From contig NZ_PQSU01000021.1 of the NCBI RefSeq assembly GCF_002920615.1, positions 1 through 64,000 of the forward strand: a stretch of DNA of 64,000 nucleotides. The letters run 5' to 3'. The stretch comes from Streptomyces sp. Ru62 (GTDB lineage: Bacteria; Actinomycetota; Actinomycetes; Streptomycetales; Streptomycetaceae). How positions within the stretch are numbered: the stretch's first letter is position 1; the number at the start of each line of letters is the position of its first letter. The position numbers and the translations under genes are program-made. The notes beneath the pieces are model-generated. The model ran no database searches. It saw only the letters and a list, made by a program, of their open reading frames with translations, and was not told the origin of the DNA. Positions 55,661 to 63,864 of this stretch are shown here, piece by piece.

Positions 55661-55768
55661 TCATCCGAGGAGGTTGAGGAGGAGGTTGCCGCCGGTGTCG
55701 GTCATCGCTGCGACGTCCTTGGCACGTCGAGGTGCTCGTGCAGTGGTGTCGTCCAAGGAACGGGTCAT
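55661..55768 (-). CDS. Micro-ORF, 35 aa
   Basis: ATG at 55768 to TGA at 55661: MTRSLDDTTARAPRRAKDVA, then AMTDTGGNLLLNLLG. A charged N-terminus and the tail TDTGGNLLLNLLG look designed rather than random, and codon use is consistent with coding. It precedes the 74-residue ORF in the same orientation. Such pairs (a short peptide plus a small helical protein) recur in Streptomyces as I recall, with no assigned role. Confidence 0.5.
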   Translation of the reverse strand: MTRSLDDTTARAPRRAKDVAAMTDTGGNLLLNLLG

Positions 55769-56032
55769 GTCCGACAGCTTATGGCGTGGAACTGGCTCTG
55801 ATTCAGGCCGACGTAACCGCAGACGAGCCGGCCGGCGGCCGCCGCGCTCAGCTCCCCCGTGCGATGCGAACGGCGGCCGGCCGGTGGCGTTCCGCGGTGT
55901 CCACGGCTTCGTGGCCGAGCGGAGCCGCGTGCGCGGGAGCCAGGCGGCCCCACCGACGGCGAGCAGGCCGCCACCGGCCAGGCCCGCGGTGCTCGCCGCC
56001 GTGGCGCCGTCCTCAGCCGTGGCCGGGGCGCC
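55769..56032. other. Intergenic stretch
   Basis: About 265 bp between the micro-ORF start and the DUF4142 stop. A minus-strand frame (SAAAAGRLVCGYVGLNQSQF) is weakly protein-like. No gene is supported. Confidence 0.35.
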
Positions 56033-56581
56033 TCAGGTGCCGGCCCCGGCCATACCCGCGTGCTTGGTCATGTGGCAGGTGCCCCCGCGGACCATGTCCA
56101 GGTGCATCGCCACCACCGGACGGGCACTGCGCGCAGCGGCCACGACCTGGGTGTTCTTCCCCGTCTTGATCTCTTGGTCGATCAGCGCGAGCGTCTGGCT
56201 GTGTCCGGCTTCCTGAGCTCTGAGCCATGCCGTGTCGTAAGCCGATGTTCCGGCTTTCGCCTGCACGGCGGCCAGCTGCCTCTTCTGTTCCGCGGACGGG
56301 GAGGTGGGCAGCTGCACCTTCAGCTTGCCGGCCAGCGACTTCACGTCCGTGTCCAGCTTGGTGTGGTCGCGTACCAGTACGGCGCCGACCTGCTTCACGC
56401 ACTCGGTCGTGGCGTGCCTCTGGGCGTCTTGGCCGGCTGCGATCTCGGCGAGGTTGCCCTGGTGCACCTGTATCAGGAACGTTTCGTCCTGGCCAGCGGC
56501 TTGTCGGGCGAATGCCTGGGGTGCGGCCGCACCGCACAGCGCCACCGCCGCGACCGCGGCGGCCACCGGTCGTTTACGCAT
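56033..56581 (-). CDS. Secreted DUF4142 (ferritin-like) protein
   Basis: Protein of 182 residues from the ATG at 56581. Signal peptide: MRKRPVAAAVAAVALCGAAA...AFARQAAG. The mature part is a four-helix DUF4142 bundle: DETFLIQVHQGNLAEIAAGQ, VGAVLVRDHTKLDTDVKSLA, YDTAWLRAQEAGHSQTLALI and ARPVVAMHLDMVRGG. Its conserved His and Glu positions recall ferritin-like proteins. A Cys/His/Met tail (TCHMTKHAGMAG) might bind copper or iron. The role in Streptomyces is unknown. Confidence 0.92.
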   Translation of the reverse strand: MRKRPVAAAVAAVALCGAAAPQAFARQAAGQDETFLIQVHQGNLAEIAAGQDAQRHATTECVKQVGAVLVRDHTKLDTDVKSLAGKLKVQLPTSPSAEQKRQLAAVQAKAGTSAYDTAWLRAQEAGHSQTLALIDQEIKTGKNTQVVAAARSARPVVAMHLDMVRGGTCHMTKHAGMAGAGT

Positions 56582-56784
56582 GGGTTTCGCTCCCTTCGCG
56601 CCGGCTCGGCACATGTGCACCGCACCGGCGATCGGAACGGGGCGCGTGACACAGCGCCCCCAGGGATCTGTACCGAGGTGCCACCCGCCCGTACCAGGAG
56701 GAGCCCGCTGTTCACCCGAATGGCCCCTGCGGACTGCTCGAAGGGGTGGGGGGAAGTACGCTGCGTCCCTGGTTCGGTTCGCGG

Positions 56785-57366
56785 CTACTGGGCCGCCCGG
56801 GTCTCCGCTTCGTGCTTGAGGTTGTTGACCCAGTTGTGCAGGGAGTCGTCGAGCGCGGACTGCAGCGCTGCCTGGTTGGCGAGGACGGGGGCGCCCGCCC
56901 AGGACTCCTCGGTGTGGACGAGGACGCCGTCACTGGTCGGGGTGAAGGTCCACACGTGGACGGCGGTGATGCCCTGGGCCGGACCGCCCCAGGCCAGGCG
57001 CTTGCCGTAGTCGACCTGCTTGACGGTGGAGGTGATGTCCAGGCCCTCGGTGCTCCAGCGGAACACCGAGCCGGGACGCAGGCGGCCGGGAGTCTCCTTG
57101 ACCACGACGTCCACCTTCGGCTGCCACGACGGCCAGTTGGCGACGTCGGTCTGCACCTTCCAGACGGTGTGGAGTGGCGCGTGGATCAGGACGCTGTCGC
57201 GGGTGATCACCGGAGCGCTCTCGTCGATGTGCACGTCGGCGGTGTGCGGGGCGGTGGCGCTGGTCCTGGCGGGACCCTCGTCGGTGAGAGCGGCGGCGGT
57301 GCCGCTGGCGGCGAGGACGAGGGCAGTGGTCAGGGCGGCGAACTTGGCCGCGGTGGTGACGCGCAT
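56785..57366 (-). CDS. Secreted SRPBCC (START-fold) protein
   Basis: Protein of 193 residues from the ATG at 57366. Signal peptide: MRVTTAAKFAALTTALVLAA...SGTAAALT. The polyketide-cyclase/SRPBCC fold is APVITRDSVLIHAPLHTVWK, VQTDVANWPSWQPKVDVVVK, FRWSTEGLDITSTVKQVDYG and VWTFTPTSDGVLVHTEESWA, with a C-terminal helix LQSALDDSLHNWVNNLKHEA. SRPBCC proteins bind hydrophobic ligands in a cavity. Export of this fold is less common than cytoplasmic versions. It lies alone between two other secreted-protein genes. Confidence 0.92.
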   Translation of the reverse strand: MRVTTAAKFAALTTALVLAASGTAAALTDEGPARTSATAPHTADVHIDESAPVITRDSVLIHAPLHTVWKVQTDVANWPSWQPKVDVVVKETPGRLRPGSVFRWSTEGLDITSTVKQVDYGKRLAWGGPAQGITAVHVWTFTPTSDGVLVHTEESWAGAPVLANQAALQSALDDSLHNWVNNLKHEAETRAAQ

Positions 57367-57752
57367 GGTACTGACCTTTGAGAAGGGTTCGAGGAACCGG
57401 TGTCGGGTGGGCAACAGGGCGTGGGCCCGAGGGAGACGGAAGGTGCTGGGCGAGCGCCCTGATTCCATGGTGTGGTCCGGTCCGCTTGAGACGTGCCCGG
57501 ACCGGTGCTCACTCGTACTCATCGATGCCCGTCACCACGAAGGTGTCGGCAAACGTCCATACGGCGGACCGGGCAGGACGTGCGCGTGTCGGCGGTGTGT
57601 GGGCAGGCCGCTGAGGTGAGCGCACGCCGGTACGGCCGGTGTGCCGCAGCACAGAGCCGCGCGCCACGGGCGGTTGCGAGGGGGCCCAGGCCCGACCGGG
57701 CCACCCCTCGTCAACCACCCGAAGGGCGGGGTGGTGGCGCTTCAGGGTCCGC
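57367..57752. other. Intergenic stretch
   Basis: About 385 bp between the SRPBCC start and the DUF4232 stop. It contains the SRPBCC promoter. Frames here are low-complexity Arg/Pro/Gly. Confidence 0.4.
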
Positions 57753-58466
57753 TCAGCCCGCGGGAACCGCGTCCGCCGGGTTCGTGTGCCAGTTGGTGAC
57801 GACGGGCTTGTCGACGAGGGTGTTCCCCACCGGCAGCGAGACGGGGTGGGGGTCACCTTCACTGACCGACACGATGACCGTGCTGTACTCGGTGCCGTAG
57901 TCGTCGTTCGTCGTCTTCGGGTTGACACCGGCGTAGACCGTCGTGCCACCGCTCAGGGTGATCTCGGGACCCGCCGACTGCTCGGCGGGGTGGGCCTGCG
58001 TGCCCCCGGAGCCGAAGGCGACAACGGGCAGCCCCGCCGGCAGCACACAGGTGATACCGGGCTTCGCGCTGACGCTGATACGGATGTAACCGCCGGCCTG
58101 GGTCATGGACTTGGCCGACCAGCGCAGGTCATTGGACCCGCAGCTCTGGCCGTACCCCGTCTTGTCGGCGGCAGCGCCGTCGTCGGAGTCCCGACCGGTG
58201 CCCGTGCCGCCGGTGGCGCCCCCGGTGGTGCCACCGTTGCTGGAAGAGCCCGCCGTGGTCCCGCTCGTCCGGCTCTCCTGGCCGCCCGGACCGCCGGCCT
58301 TGGTCGCGCTGGGCGCCGGCGCGGGGGAGGACGTTGCCGCCGAATCGGCGACGGTCTTCGCCGAGGCGGTGTCGGTGGCGCTGGAATTCCCCTGGCAGGC
58401 CGTCATGAGCAGTCCGGCGCCGAGCGCGGCCGAAACGGCGAAGGCGGTACGGAGGCGGTGGTTCAT
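57753..58466 (-). CDS. DUF4232 lipoprotein
   Basis: Protein of 237 residues from the ATG at 58466 (MNHRLRTAFAVSAALGAGLL). The lipobox LMTACQG places the lipidated Cys near residue 24. A Ser/Thr/Gly/Ala linker (TSGTTAGSSSNGGTTGGATG) spans residues 60-105. DUF4232 follows: SCGSNDLRWSAKSMTQAGGY, ISVSAKPGITCVLPAGLPVV and EITLSGGTTVYAGVNPK, with two Cys pairs. It is anchored outside the membrane; function unknown but very common in Streptomyces. Confidence 0.93.
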   Translation of the reverse strand: MNHRLRTAFAVSAALGAGLLMTACQGNSSATDTASAKTVADSAATSSPAPAPSATKAGGPGGQESRTSGTTAGSSSNGGTTGGATGGTGTGRDSDDGAAADKTGYGQSCGSNDLRWSAKSMTQAGGYIRISVSAKPGITCVLPAGLPVVAFGSGGTQAHPAEQSAGPEITLSGGTTVYAGVNPKTTNDDYGTEYSTVIVSVSEGDPHPVSLPVGNTLVDKPVVTNWHTNPADAVPAG

Positions 58467-58746
58467 GAGATGTCTCCTCGGTCGGCGAGCGCGTGACCGC
58501 GCCCTTGCGTGATTGCCTCTTCGCTCAGCACGACGGGGGCTTCCCCGGATCAGTTCGGTGCGGTGGCGGCTTCGCGACGGCTCCGGCACACGGCTGTTAC
58601 AGAACACGTCCGTCTGCGCGCTCGTCGTCGGCCATCTGGCCGATCACCCACCCAGAGACACCGTCTAAGTGAGTTACAGCCGAGACCGTCGATATTCATT
58701 CGCCCAGGTCCATCCGCCACAAAGATGACCTCGCGCCCCTCGCGAG

Positions 58747-58765
58747 ACACCTTCTTGACAGGTGT
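58747..58765 (+). promoter_or_regulatory. Promoter -35 within an inverted repeat before the DinB operon
   Basis: ACACC (58747-58751) and GGTGT (58761-58765) form an inverted repeat, and TTGACA at 58755-58760, a perfect -35 hexamer, sits inside it. A -10 such as TGATGC follows near 58777-58782. The CGNR-type regulator encoded as third gene of the operon is a candidate binder. Confidence 0.5.
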
Positions 58766-58810
58766 TGAATCGTTGATGATGCTGATGTCTCCGACCGACA
58801 GGGAGGCACC

Positions 58811-59278
58811 GTGCACGAGCACGACGAGTACCTGTACTTCCTTCGGCGCGCCTTCGACGGGATGCTCGGCGCGCTGGAGGAACTGGGTGACGACCTCGGC
58901 AACACCGCGCCGGCCCTGCCCGGCGCCAACTCCCCCTACGCCATCGCGTACCACTGCGTCAGCGTCGCGGACTACTGGCTGGGGCACGTCGTCGCGGGGC
59001 GCCGCGTCGACCGCGACCGTCCCTCCGAGTTCGTGGCGAAGGGGGATGTGCGGCGCCTGCGGAGGGAGGTCGAAGCGCTCTTCGCGCGTCTGGAGGCGGA
59101 CCTGCGCGAGGCGCTGCCGTCCGAGTCGCCGCGCAACGCACCGCCTGCCGAGTTCGAGGGGCCGGACCGCCCCCTGAGCGTGCTGGGCGTACAGCTGCAC
59201 GTGCTGGAGGAACTGGCCCAGCATCATGGGCAGGTGCAGATCACCCGTGATCTGCTGCGCGCGTGGGACCCGGCATGA
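58811..59278 (+). CDS. DinB-fold (mycothiol-dependent transferase-like) protein
   Basis: Protein of 155 residues from the GTG at 58811, with GGGAGG upstream. Four-helix DinB/DUF664 fold: DEYLYFLRRAFDGMLGALEE, SPYAIAYHCVSVADYWLGHV (metal ligand His, here YHCVSV) and GVQLHVLEELAQHHGQVQIT with the HxxxLxxHxGQ ligand motif. In actinobacteria such proteins transfer mycothiol or related thiols to substrates. Its stop overlaps the next start (ATGA), so it is translationally coupled to the aminotransferase-fold gene. Confidence 0.92.
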   Translation: MHEHDEYLYFLRRAFDGMLGALEELGDDLGNTAPALPGANSPYAIAYHCVSVADYWLGHVVAGRRVDRDRPSEFVAKGDVRRLRREVEALFARLEADLREALPSESPRNAPPAEFEGPDRPLSVLGVQLHVLEELAQHHGQVQITRDLLRAWDPA

Positions 59279-60468
59279 AGACCGCACCGGCCAGGGACGT
59301 TCCCGGCTTCGACGATCTCGGCCTCGACTGGCTGCGCGCTCGCGGCAGCGTGAAGTGGCACCGCCCGGAACGGGACGTCCTGCCGGCGTGGGTCGCCGAC
59401 ATGGACTTCCCCACCCCGCCGCCGGTGGTGGCCGCACTGCACGAGGCCGTCGACCGGCGTGATCTCGGTTATCCGGACTGGCCGGACGGCAGTCCGTTGC
59501 GTACCGCCTTCGCCGAACGGATGGCCGAGCGCCATGGATGGGCCGCGGCGGCGCACCGGGTGCGCGAGCAGACCGACCTCATCCAGTGTCTGCAACTCGT
59601 CCTCCACCTCGCCACGTCGGCCGGGGACGCGGTGGCCGTGCAGGTCCCCAACTACCCTCCGTTCCTGGCGACCTTGCGGACGATGAACCGGCGGATCGTG
59701 CCCGTCCCGATGGAAGACACCGACGACGGCTGGCGCATGGACTTCGCCGCTCTGGACACCGCGGTGAAGCAGTCCGCCTGCAGAGCGCTCGTCCTGGTCA
59801 ACCCGCACAACCCCACCGGCCGGGTGCTGACGTACGACGAACTCACCGAGGTGGCCGCCATCGCCCGCCGGCACGATCTGCTCGTCATCAGCGACGAGAT
59901 CCACGCCGAGCTGGCCTACGCCCCGCACCGGCACATCCCCTTCGCGAGCCTGTCCGACGACGCGGCGCGCCGTACCGTGACCCTGACCTCGGCGACCAAG
60001 GCGTTCAACCTGGCCGCCCTACGCTGCGCCGTGACGCACTACGGCCCGGACCGCCTCCTCGCGCTGCGTGACGCACAACCGCCCGACCTGTACGGCACCG
60101 TCTCACCGCTCGGTGTGATCGCCACCCTGGCCGCGTGGGAACACGGTGACGCCTGGCAGCGCGATCTGCTCACCGTGCTGGACCGCAACCGCCGGCGCGT
60201 CCACGACGTGCTGCGCGGCCGGCTCCCGCGGGTCCGCCACCACCTGCCCGAGGCCACGTACCTGGCGTGGCTGGACACCCGGCCGCTCGGACTGGACGAG
60301 CCGCCGGTGGAGAAGGTGCTCAGGGACGGCCGGGTGCTGCTCGACGGCGGCGACCCCTTCGGTCCGCAGGCCGGGAGGTTCCTGCGGCTGAACTTCGCCA
60401 CCTCGCAGCAGGTACTGGAGGAGATCCTCGGTCGCGTCACCGAAGCGCTGGGCGGGCAGGAGCGGTGA
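59275..60468 (+). CDS. MalY/PatB-type PLP-dependent C-S beta-lyase (aminotransferase fold)
   Basis: Protein of 397 residues from the ATG at 59275. Class I/II aminotransferase fold of the MalY/PatB group: VKWHRPERDVLPAWVADMDF (the K/W-x-x-x-D-x-L-P-x-W-V-A-D-M-D-F signature), NYPPFLATLRTMNRRIVPVP, NPHNPTGRVLTYDELTEV, ISDEIHAELAYAPHRHIPFA and the PLP lysine Lys242 in TSATKAFNLAALRCA. Enzymes of this group split C-S bonds of cystathionine and cysteine conjugates. Coupled by overlap to the DinB gene before it and the CGNR gene after it (GTGA). Confidence 0.93.
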   Translation: MKTAPARDVPGFDDLGLDWLRARGSVKWHRPERDVLPAWVADMDFPTPPPVVAALHEAVDRRDLGYPDWPDGSPLRTAFAERMAERHGWAAAAHRVREQTDLIQCLQLVLHLATSAGDAVAVQVPNYPPFLATLRTMNRRIVPVPMEDTDDGWRMDFAALDTAVKQSACRALVLVNPHNPTGRVLTYDELTEVAAIARRHDLLVISDEIHAELAYAPHRHIPFASLSDDAARRTVTLTSATKAFNLAALRCAVTHYGPDRLLALRDAQPPDLYGTVSPLGVIATLAAWEHGDAWQRDLLTVLDRNRRRVHDVLRGRLPRVRHHLPEATYLAWLDTRPLGLDEPPVEKVLRDGRVLLDGGDPFGPQAGRFLRLNFATSQQVLEEILGRVTEALGGQER

Positions 60469-61061
60469 CGACGGCAGCGGAGACCACCTGGCACCATGAG
60501 GGCGTGGATGACTTCGTCTTCGTCAGCGGGCGGCTGTCCCTGGACCTCGCGGGCACCCTGCTGTGGCGACGCACACGGCGCATCGACCTGCTGCGCTCCC
60601 CCGAAGACCTGCGACGCTGGATCCACCAGGCCGCACTGCTCGACGCGCCGGCTCCGCTCGACGCGCGCGCCCTGTCGAGAACCTGCCGTCTCAGGGAAGC
60701 CGTGTACACGCTGGTACGCGCGTGGCCGCTGACACCGGCCGCGGACAGCGGGGTACGCGAAGCGCTCGCCGAGGTGAACGAAGCGGCCCGGCTTCCGCTC
60801 CCCAGGCACCAGCTCGACGAGGACGGTCACCTCGTCCGCACCGGGGACGTCGACGAGGTGCTCGGCGCGGTGGCCCGGGACGCGGTCGACCTGCTGGGCG
60901 GCGCCGACTTCAGCCGCGTACGGGAATGTTCGAACGAGGACTGCACCCGCCTCTTCGTGGACATTTCGCGCTCCGCCAACCGCCGCTGGTGCGGCATGGC
61001 CGAGTGCGGCAACCGGCACAAGGTGGCCAACTACCGCAAGCGGCGGCAGGCCGCCCACTGA
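60465..61061 (+). CDS. CGNR zinc-finger protein with ABATE domain (probable regulator)
   Basis: Protein of 198 residues from the GTG at 60465, overlapping the lyase stop by GTGA. The N-terminal ABATE-like domain is VFVSGRLSLDLAGTLLWRRT, LLRSPEDLRRWIHQAALLDA. The C-terminal CGNR zinc finger is RVRECSNEDCTRLFVDISRS, NRRWCGMAECGNRHKVANYR with Cys ligands CxxxxC and CxxxxCGNR. It is a likely stress-induced DNA-binding regulator in Streptomyces. Its place as the last gene of this operon suggests it controls the DinB-lyase pair. Confidence 0.94.
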   Translation: MTTAAETTWHHEGVDDFVFVSGRLSLDLAGTLLWRRTRRIDLLRSPEDLRRWIHQAALLDAPAPLDARALSRTCRLREAVYTLVRAWPLTPAADSGVREALAEVNEAARLPLPRHQLDEDGHLVRTGDVDEVLGAVARDAVDLLGGADFSRVRECSNEDCTRLFVDISRSANRRWCGMAECGNRHKVANYRKRRQAAH

Positions 61062-61114
61062 CCGTCCGGGTATGCCGCCAGGTGGGCCGCTGCGGCCTGC
61101 CGGGACAGCGGGGG

Positions 61115-61372
61115 CCGGCGTCCGGCGGGCCCCCGCTCCGGCACGGTGACCGTCGCCTGACCGGCCCCTCCCCCGAGTTCCCAGTGCCACAGCACCTCGC
61201 AGAGCCGCTTGTGCCCTTCGGTCAGATGCCGGCGGTACGTGCTGTACGGCAGCCCGAGCCGCGCCGCGGCCGCTTCCTGGGTGGTGGCCGCCTGACGTAG
61301 GTAGGTGATCGCCAGCGCCCGGTGCTGCCTGTCCGACCTGGCGTCCCGCCGCACCTCGTCGACGGCGCTCAC
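61115..61372 (-). pseudogene. HTH-protein C-terminal remnant
   Basis: From the GTG at 61372: RRDARSDRQHRALAITYLRQ, AATTQEAAAARLGLPYSTYR, RHLTEGHKRLCEVLWHWELG. The segment TTQEAAA-RLGLPYSTYRRHL is an HTH ending known from the C-terminus of some larger Streptomyces regulators. The N-terminal domains are missing, and the tail runs antisense into the CGNR gene. Confidence 0.45.
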
Positions 61373-61570
61373 CAGGTGTGGCGCAGGGCCTACACGAGGT
61401 TCTCCAGTCGTGGGCGTGAGGCGGTGCCTGTGTCATCCGGGACAACGGTGACTCGGGGCATGTGGTTCACCGAAGCGGCGGTCCGGACGGAAGGCACTCG
61501 CTGGGTGAACCGCCCGGGCCGGCCTGGCGTTGAAAGCGGTGAGGAAACCCGGGACAGGGAGTCGGTCACC

Positions 61571-61714
61571 GTGCAGAAGAAGCTCAGCGCGCTGCTGGGA
61601 ACCGCTCTGGCCGGCGCCGCCTTCTCCACTGTGCCGGTGGCGACGCCTGCGCACGGGGAACAGCGGTGTCGCCGGCTGGAACACCGGGTCTGTCGGTTTC
61701 ATTTCGACAGATAG
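61571..61714 (+). pseudogene. Short secreted protein, frameshifted
   Basis: From the GTG at 61571: signal peptide VQKKLSALLGTALAGAAFST, VPVATPAHG. In this frame the rest is RCRRLEHRVCRFHFDR and a stop. The next frame gives NSGVAGWNTGSVGFISTDRA, then TSSSGRPS, which looks like the genuine mature part. One base appears to be lost or gained near 61660. Function unknown. Confidence 0.5.
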
Positions 61715-61803
61715 GGCGACAAGCAGCTCTGGGCGACCATCCGACAGTTCCGTCTCCCACCTTCCGGGGCCGGTACGGCCCCGGCCCACCGAGGAAGTCC
61801 AGG

Positions 61804-62799
61804 GTGCTGATCGACATATTCGCGGCCCTCAGTCTGCTGCTGTTCATCATCAGTGTCATCGCCGACGCCAGACGCTTCGCGAACGCCGTGCTGCTCGGCA
61901 TCTTCCTGACGCTGATGGCGGTGGGCCACGGGCGGGAGCTTCTGGTCCTTCACCACGCTCTGGACGGCACCTGGTTGGCCGGCCCCGTCCTGGAAGGGCT
62001 GGCCGTGCTGCTGGTCTGCTGCCTCCTGCTCGGCAACGGGGTGCGGATGGTACGCAAGGAGGGCAGCCGCCCGGGCAACCTGTTGACACTCGTCGCGGGT
62101 CTCGGGCTCCTGTCGCTCCTGCTGCTGACGGTGGTCGCGTACGTGGCCGAGCTGCGTTCTCTGGCCGCCGCCGTCGTCATCGCGGCGCTCGTCACCTACT
62201 ACTTCGTCTCCCTCTTCGTCTGTTTCGGTGTCTACGGCTATGCCTACAGCCGCCTGGCCGGACCATCCGGCCTGGACTACATCGTGGTCCTCGGGTCCGG
62301 TCTGACCGGCGGTGACCGGGTGCCGCCGTTGCTCGCCGGCAGACTGAACCGTGCGCACGCGCTGTTCGAGGACGAGCTGGCCCGGGGCAGTAGGCCCGTT
62401 CTGATCGCGTCCGGCGGGCAGGGGCCGGACGAGGCCGTCCCCGAGGCGCATGCGATGGCGGACTATCTGGCCGCACGTGGCGTACCGGCCGAGAGCCTGC
62501 TGCGTGAGGCGAAGTCCGCCACCACCGAGGAGAACCTCCGCAACAGCAAGGCACTCATGGACGAGCGCGGCGGCGGCTACCGCTGCGCGATCGTGACCAA
62601 CGACTTCCATGCCTTCCGGGCCGCGATGATCGCCCGGAGCCTGGGCATCGGCGCCCATGTCGTGGGCTCCCCCACGGCCTCCTACTTCCGGCTCAGCGCG
62701 ACCATGCGGGAGTTCGCCGCCGTCATCCTGCATCACCGGTGGATCCACCTCACGGTCTGTCTGTTCCTGGTCCTCACCTGCTGGCTGATCCTCCTGTAA
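61804..62799 (+). CDS. YdcF-family (DUF218) membrane protein
   Basis: Protein of 331 residues from the GTG at 61804 (VLIDIFAALSLLLFIISVIA). Six or so hydrophobic helices cover residues 1-155 (VLEGLAVLLVCCLLLGNGVR, LTLVAGLGLLSLLLLTVVAY). The DUF218 domain follows: YIVVLGSGLTGGDRVPPLLA, GRLNRAHALFEDE, VLIASGGQGPDEAVPEAHAM, ESLLREAKSATTEENLRNSK, IVTNDFHAFRAAMIARSLGI. YdcF-like proteins act in envelope or wall metabolism. A terminator follows directly at 62801. Confidence 0.93.
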   Translation: MLIDIFAALSLLLFIISVIADARRFANAVLLGIFLTLMAVGHGRELLVLHHALDGTWLAGPVLEGLAVLLVCCLLLGNGVRMVRKEGSRPGNLLTLVAGLGLLSLLLLTVVAYVAELRSLAAAVVIAALVTYYFVSLFVCFGVYGYAYSRLAGPSGLDYIVVLGSGLTGGDRVPPLLAGRLNRAHALFEDELARGSRPVLIASGGQGPDEAVPEAHAMADYLAARGVPAESLLREAKSATTEENLRNSKALMDERGGGYRCAIVTNDFHAFRAAMIARSLGIGAHVVGSPTASYFRLSATMREFAAVILHHRWIHLTVCLFLVLTCWLILL

Positions 62800-62800
62800 C

Positions 62801-62826
62801 GGCACCGGTCCCCCGATGCCGGTGCC
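62801..62826 (+). terminator. Hairpin after the YdcF-like gene
   Basis: GGCACCGG (62801-62808) pairs with CCGGTGCC (62819-62826): 8-bp perfect stem, 10-base loop, immediately after the stop. Confidence 0.75.
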
Positions 62827-63210
62827 CCACGGGCGGTTGCGGTGCCCCGCCACGACACAGCCGCCCGTCGTCATGTCCTGCGCCCTGCCTACCCGCGCAA
62901 CGGGCCGACCGGCGCCGAACGACCGCTTCCGCATCCCGTTCCGGCGTTCCACGTTCTTTGTGTTCCCGCAGGTGGGAGGCCATTTCGGCGTTCCAGCCGT
63001 CCCAGATGCGCGGTGGGCGGCACAGGTGGGACAACAGATGCCCCAGGCTTGGTCACATCGCAGCCGCAGCGCCGCCGACTTCACGCTTCACGGCGGACGG
63101 CCGGCCTCCGGCATCCACTTCCGACTCAGCCGGCGATGACCGCCGCGGGCATCCGCCGACGGGCGTCGACGGCGCCGGTGAGCGGACGTCCACCACCACG
63201 GGGAGAGATC
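62827..63210. other. Upstream region of the ECF sigma gene
   Basis: About 380 bp with no supported gene. It must contain the sigma-gene promoter, possibly self-recognised. A minus-strand frame near 62880-63030 (WDGWNAEMASHLREHKERGT) has some protein character but no known relative. Confidence 0.4.
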
Positions 63211-63798
63211 ATGAGCACCCAGCAGACGACTGTCCTGACCGCCGAGCGCACCGGTTCCCCGCTCCCGCGGTCCGGCACGCCGTACGCGGTCGCGGACGCC
63301 GAGCGATTCGTCCGCGAACTGTACGCCGAGCACGGAACGGATCTGCTGACCTACGCGGCCCGCCGCCTGGACAACGACTGGCACCGCGCCCAGGACCTGG
63401 TGCAGGAGACCGCCGTCAGGGCCTGGCGCCACGGCCCGTCGCTCACCCTCTCCGCGGACGGGATCCGGCCGTGGCTGTTCCGGGTGCTGCAGAACCTGGT
63501 GATCGACGACCACCGGGCGCGAGCCGTGCGCCCCAGGGCCCCTCATCAGCTGGACGACGTGGTCATCCCGGTCGCCGACGGCACGGACCGTGTGCTGACC
63601 GTCCAGTTGGTGCGGGAGGCGCTGGCGGACCTGACCGAACAGCAGCGCGAGATCCTGCACATCGTGTACTTCCGCGGTCTCGACGTGAACCACGCGTCGA
63701 ACCTCCTGGGCGTCCCGCCGGGCACGGTGAAGTCGCGCACCTACAACGCGATGCGTGCGCTCAAGCGTGCCCTGGTCGCGCGCGGTGTCCTCGGCTGA
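63211..63798 (+). CDS. ECF-type RNA polymerase sigma factor
   Basis: Protein of 195 residues from the ATG at 63211, with GGGAGAG upstream. Region 2: AERFVRELYAEHGTDLLTYA, ARRLDNDWHRAQDLVQETAV, RAWRH with WLFRVLQNLVIDDHRAR. Region 4: EALADLTEQQREILHIVYFR, GLDVNHASNLLGVPPGTVKS, RTYNAMRALKRAL. Both DNA-contacting regions are complete. No anti-sigma gene is adjacent within the window. It directs RNA polymerase to a small regulon under an unknown stress. Confidence 0.95.
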   Translation: MSTQQTTVLTAERTGSPLPRSGTPYAVADAERFVRELYAEHGTDLLTYAARRLDNDWHRAQDLVQETAVRAWRHGPSLTLSADGIRPWLFRVLQNLVIDDHRARAVRPRAPHQLDDVVIPVADGTDRVLTVQLVREALADLTEQQREILHIVYFRGLDVNHASNLLGVPPGTVKSRTYNAMRALKRALVARGVLG

Positions 63799-63864
63799 AA
63801 GGCCCGGCCCCCTTCCCCACGGGCGTCGTGGAGTCGGGGGCAGCGGCCTTGCGGCCTCGTGTGT

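Noticed and set aside
55366..55768. Type II toxin-antitoxin pair
   Set aside because: Sizes would fit, but neither protein shows a known toxin or antitoxin fold, and the first is too short for a DNA-binding antitoxin. Kept as an unassigned pair.
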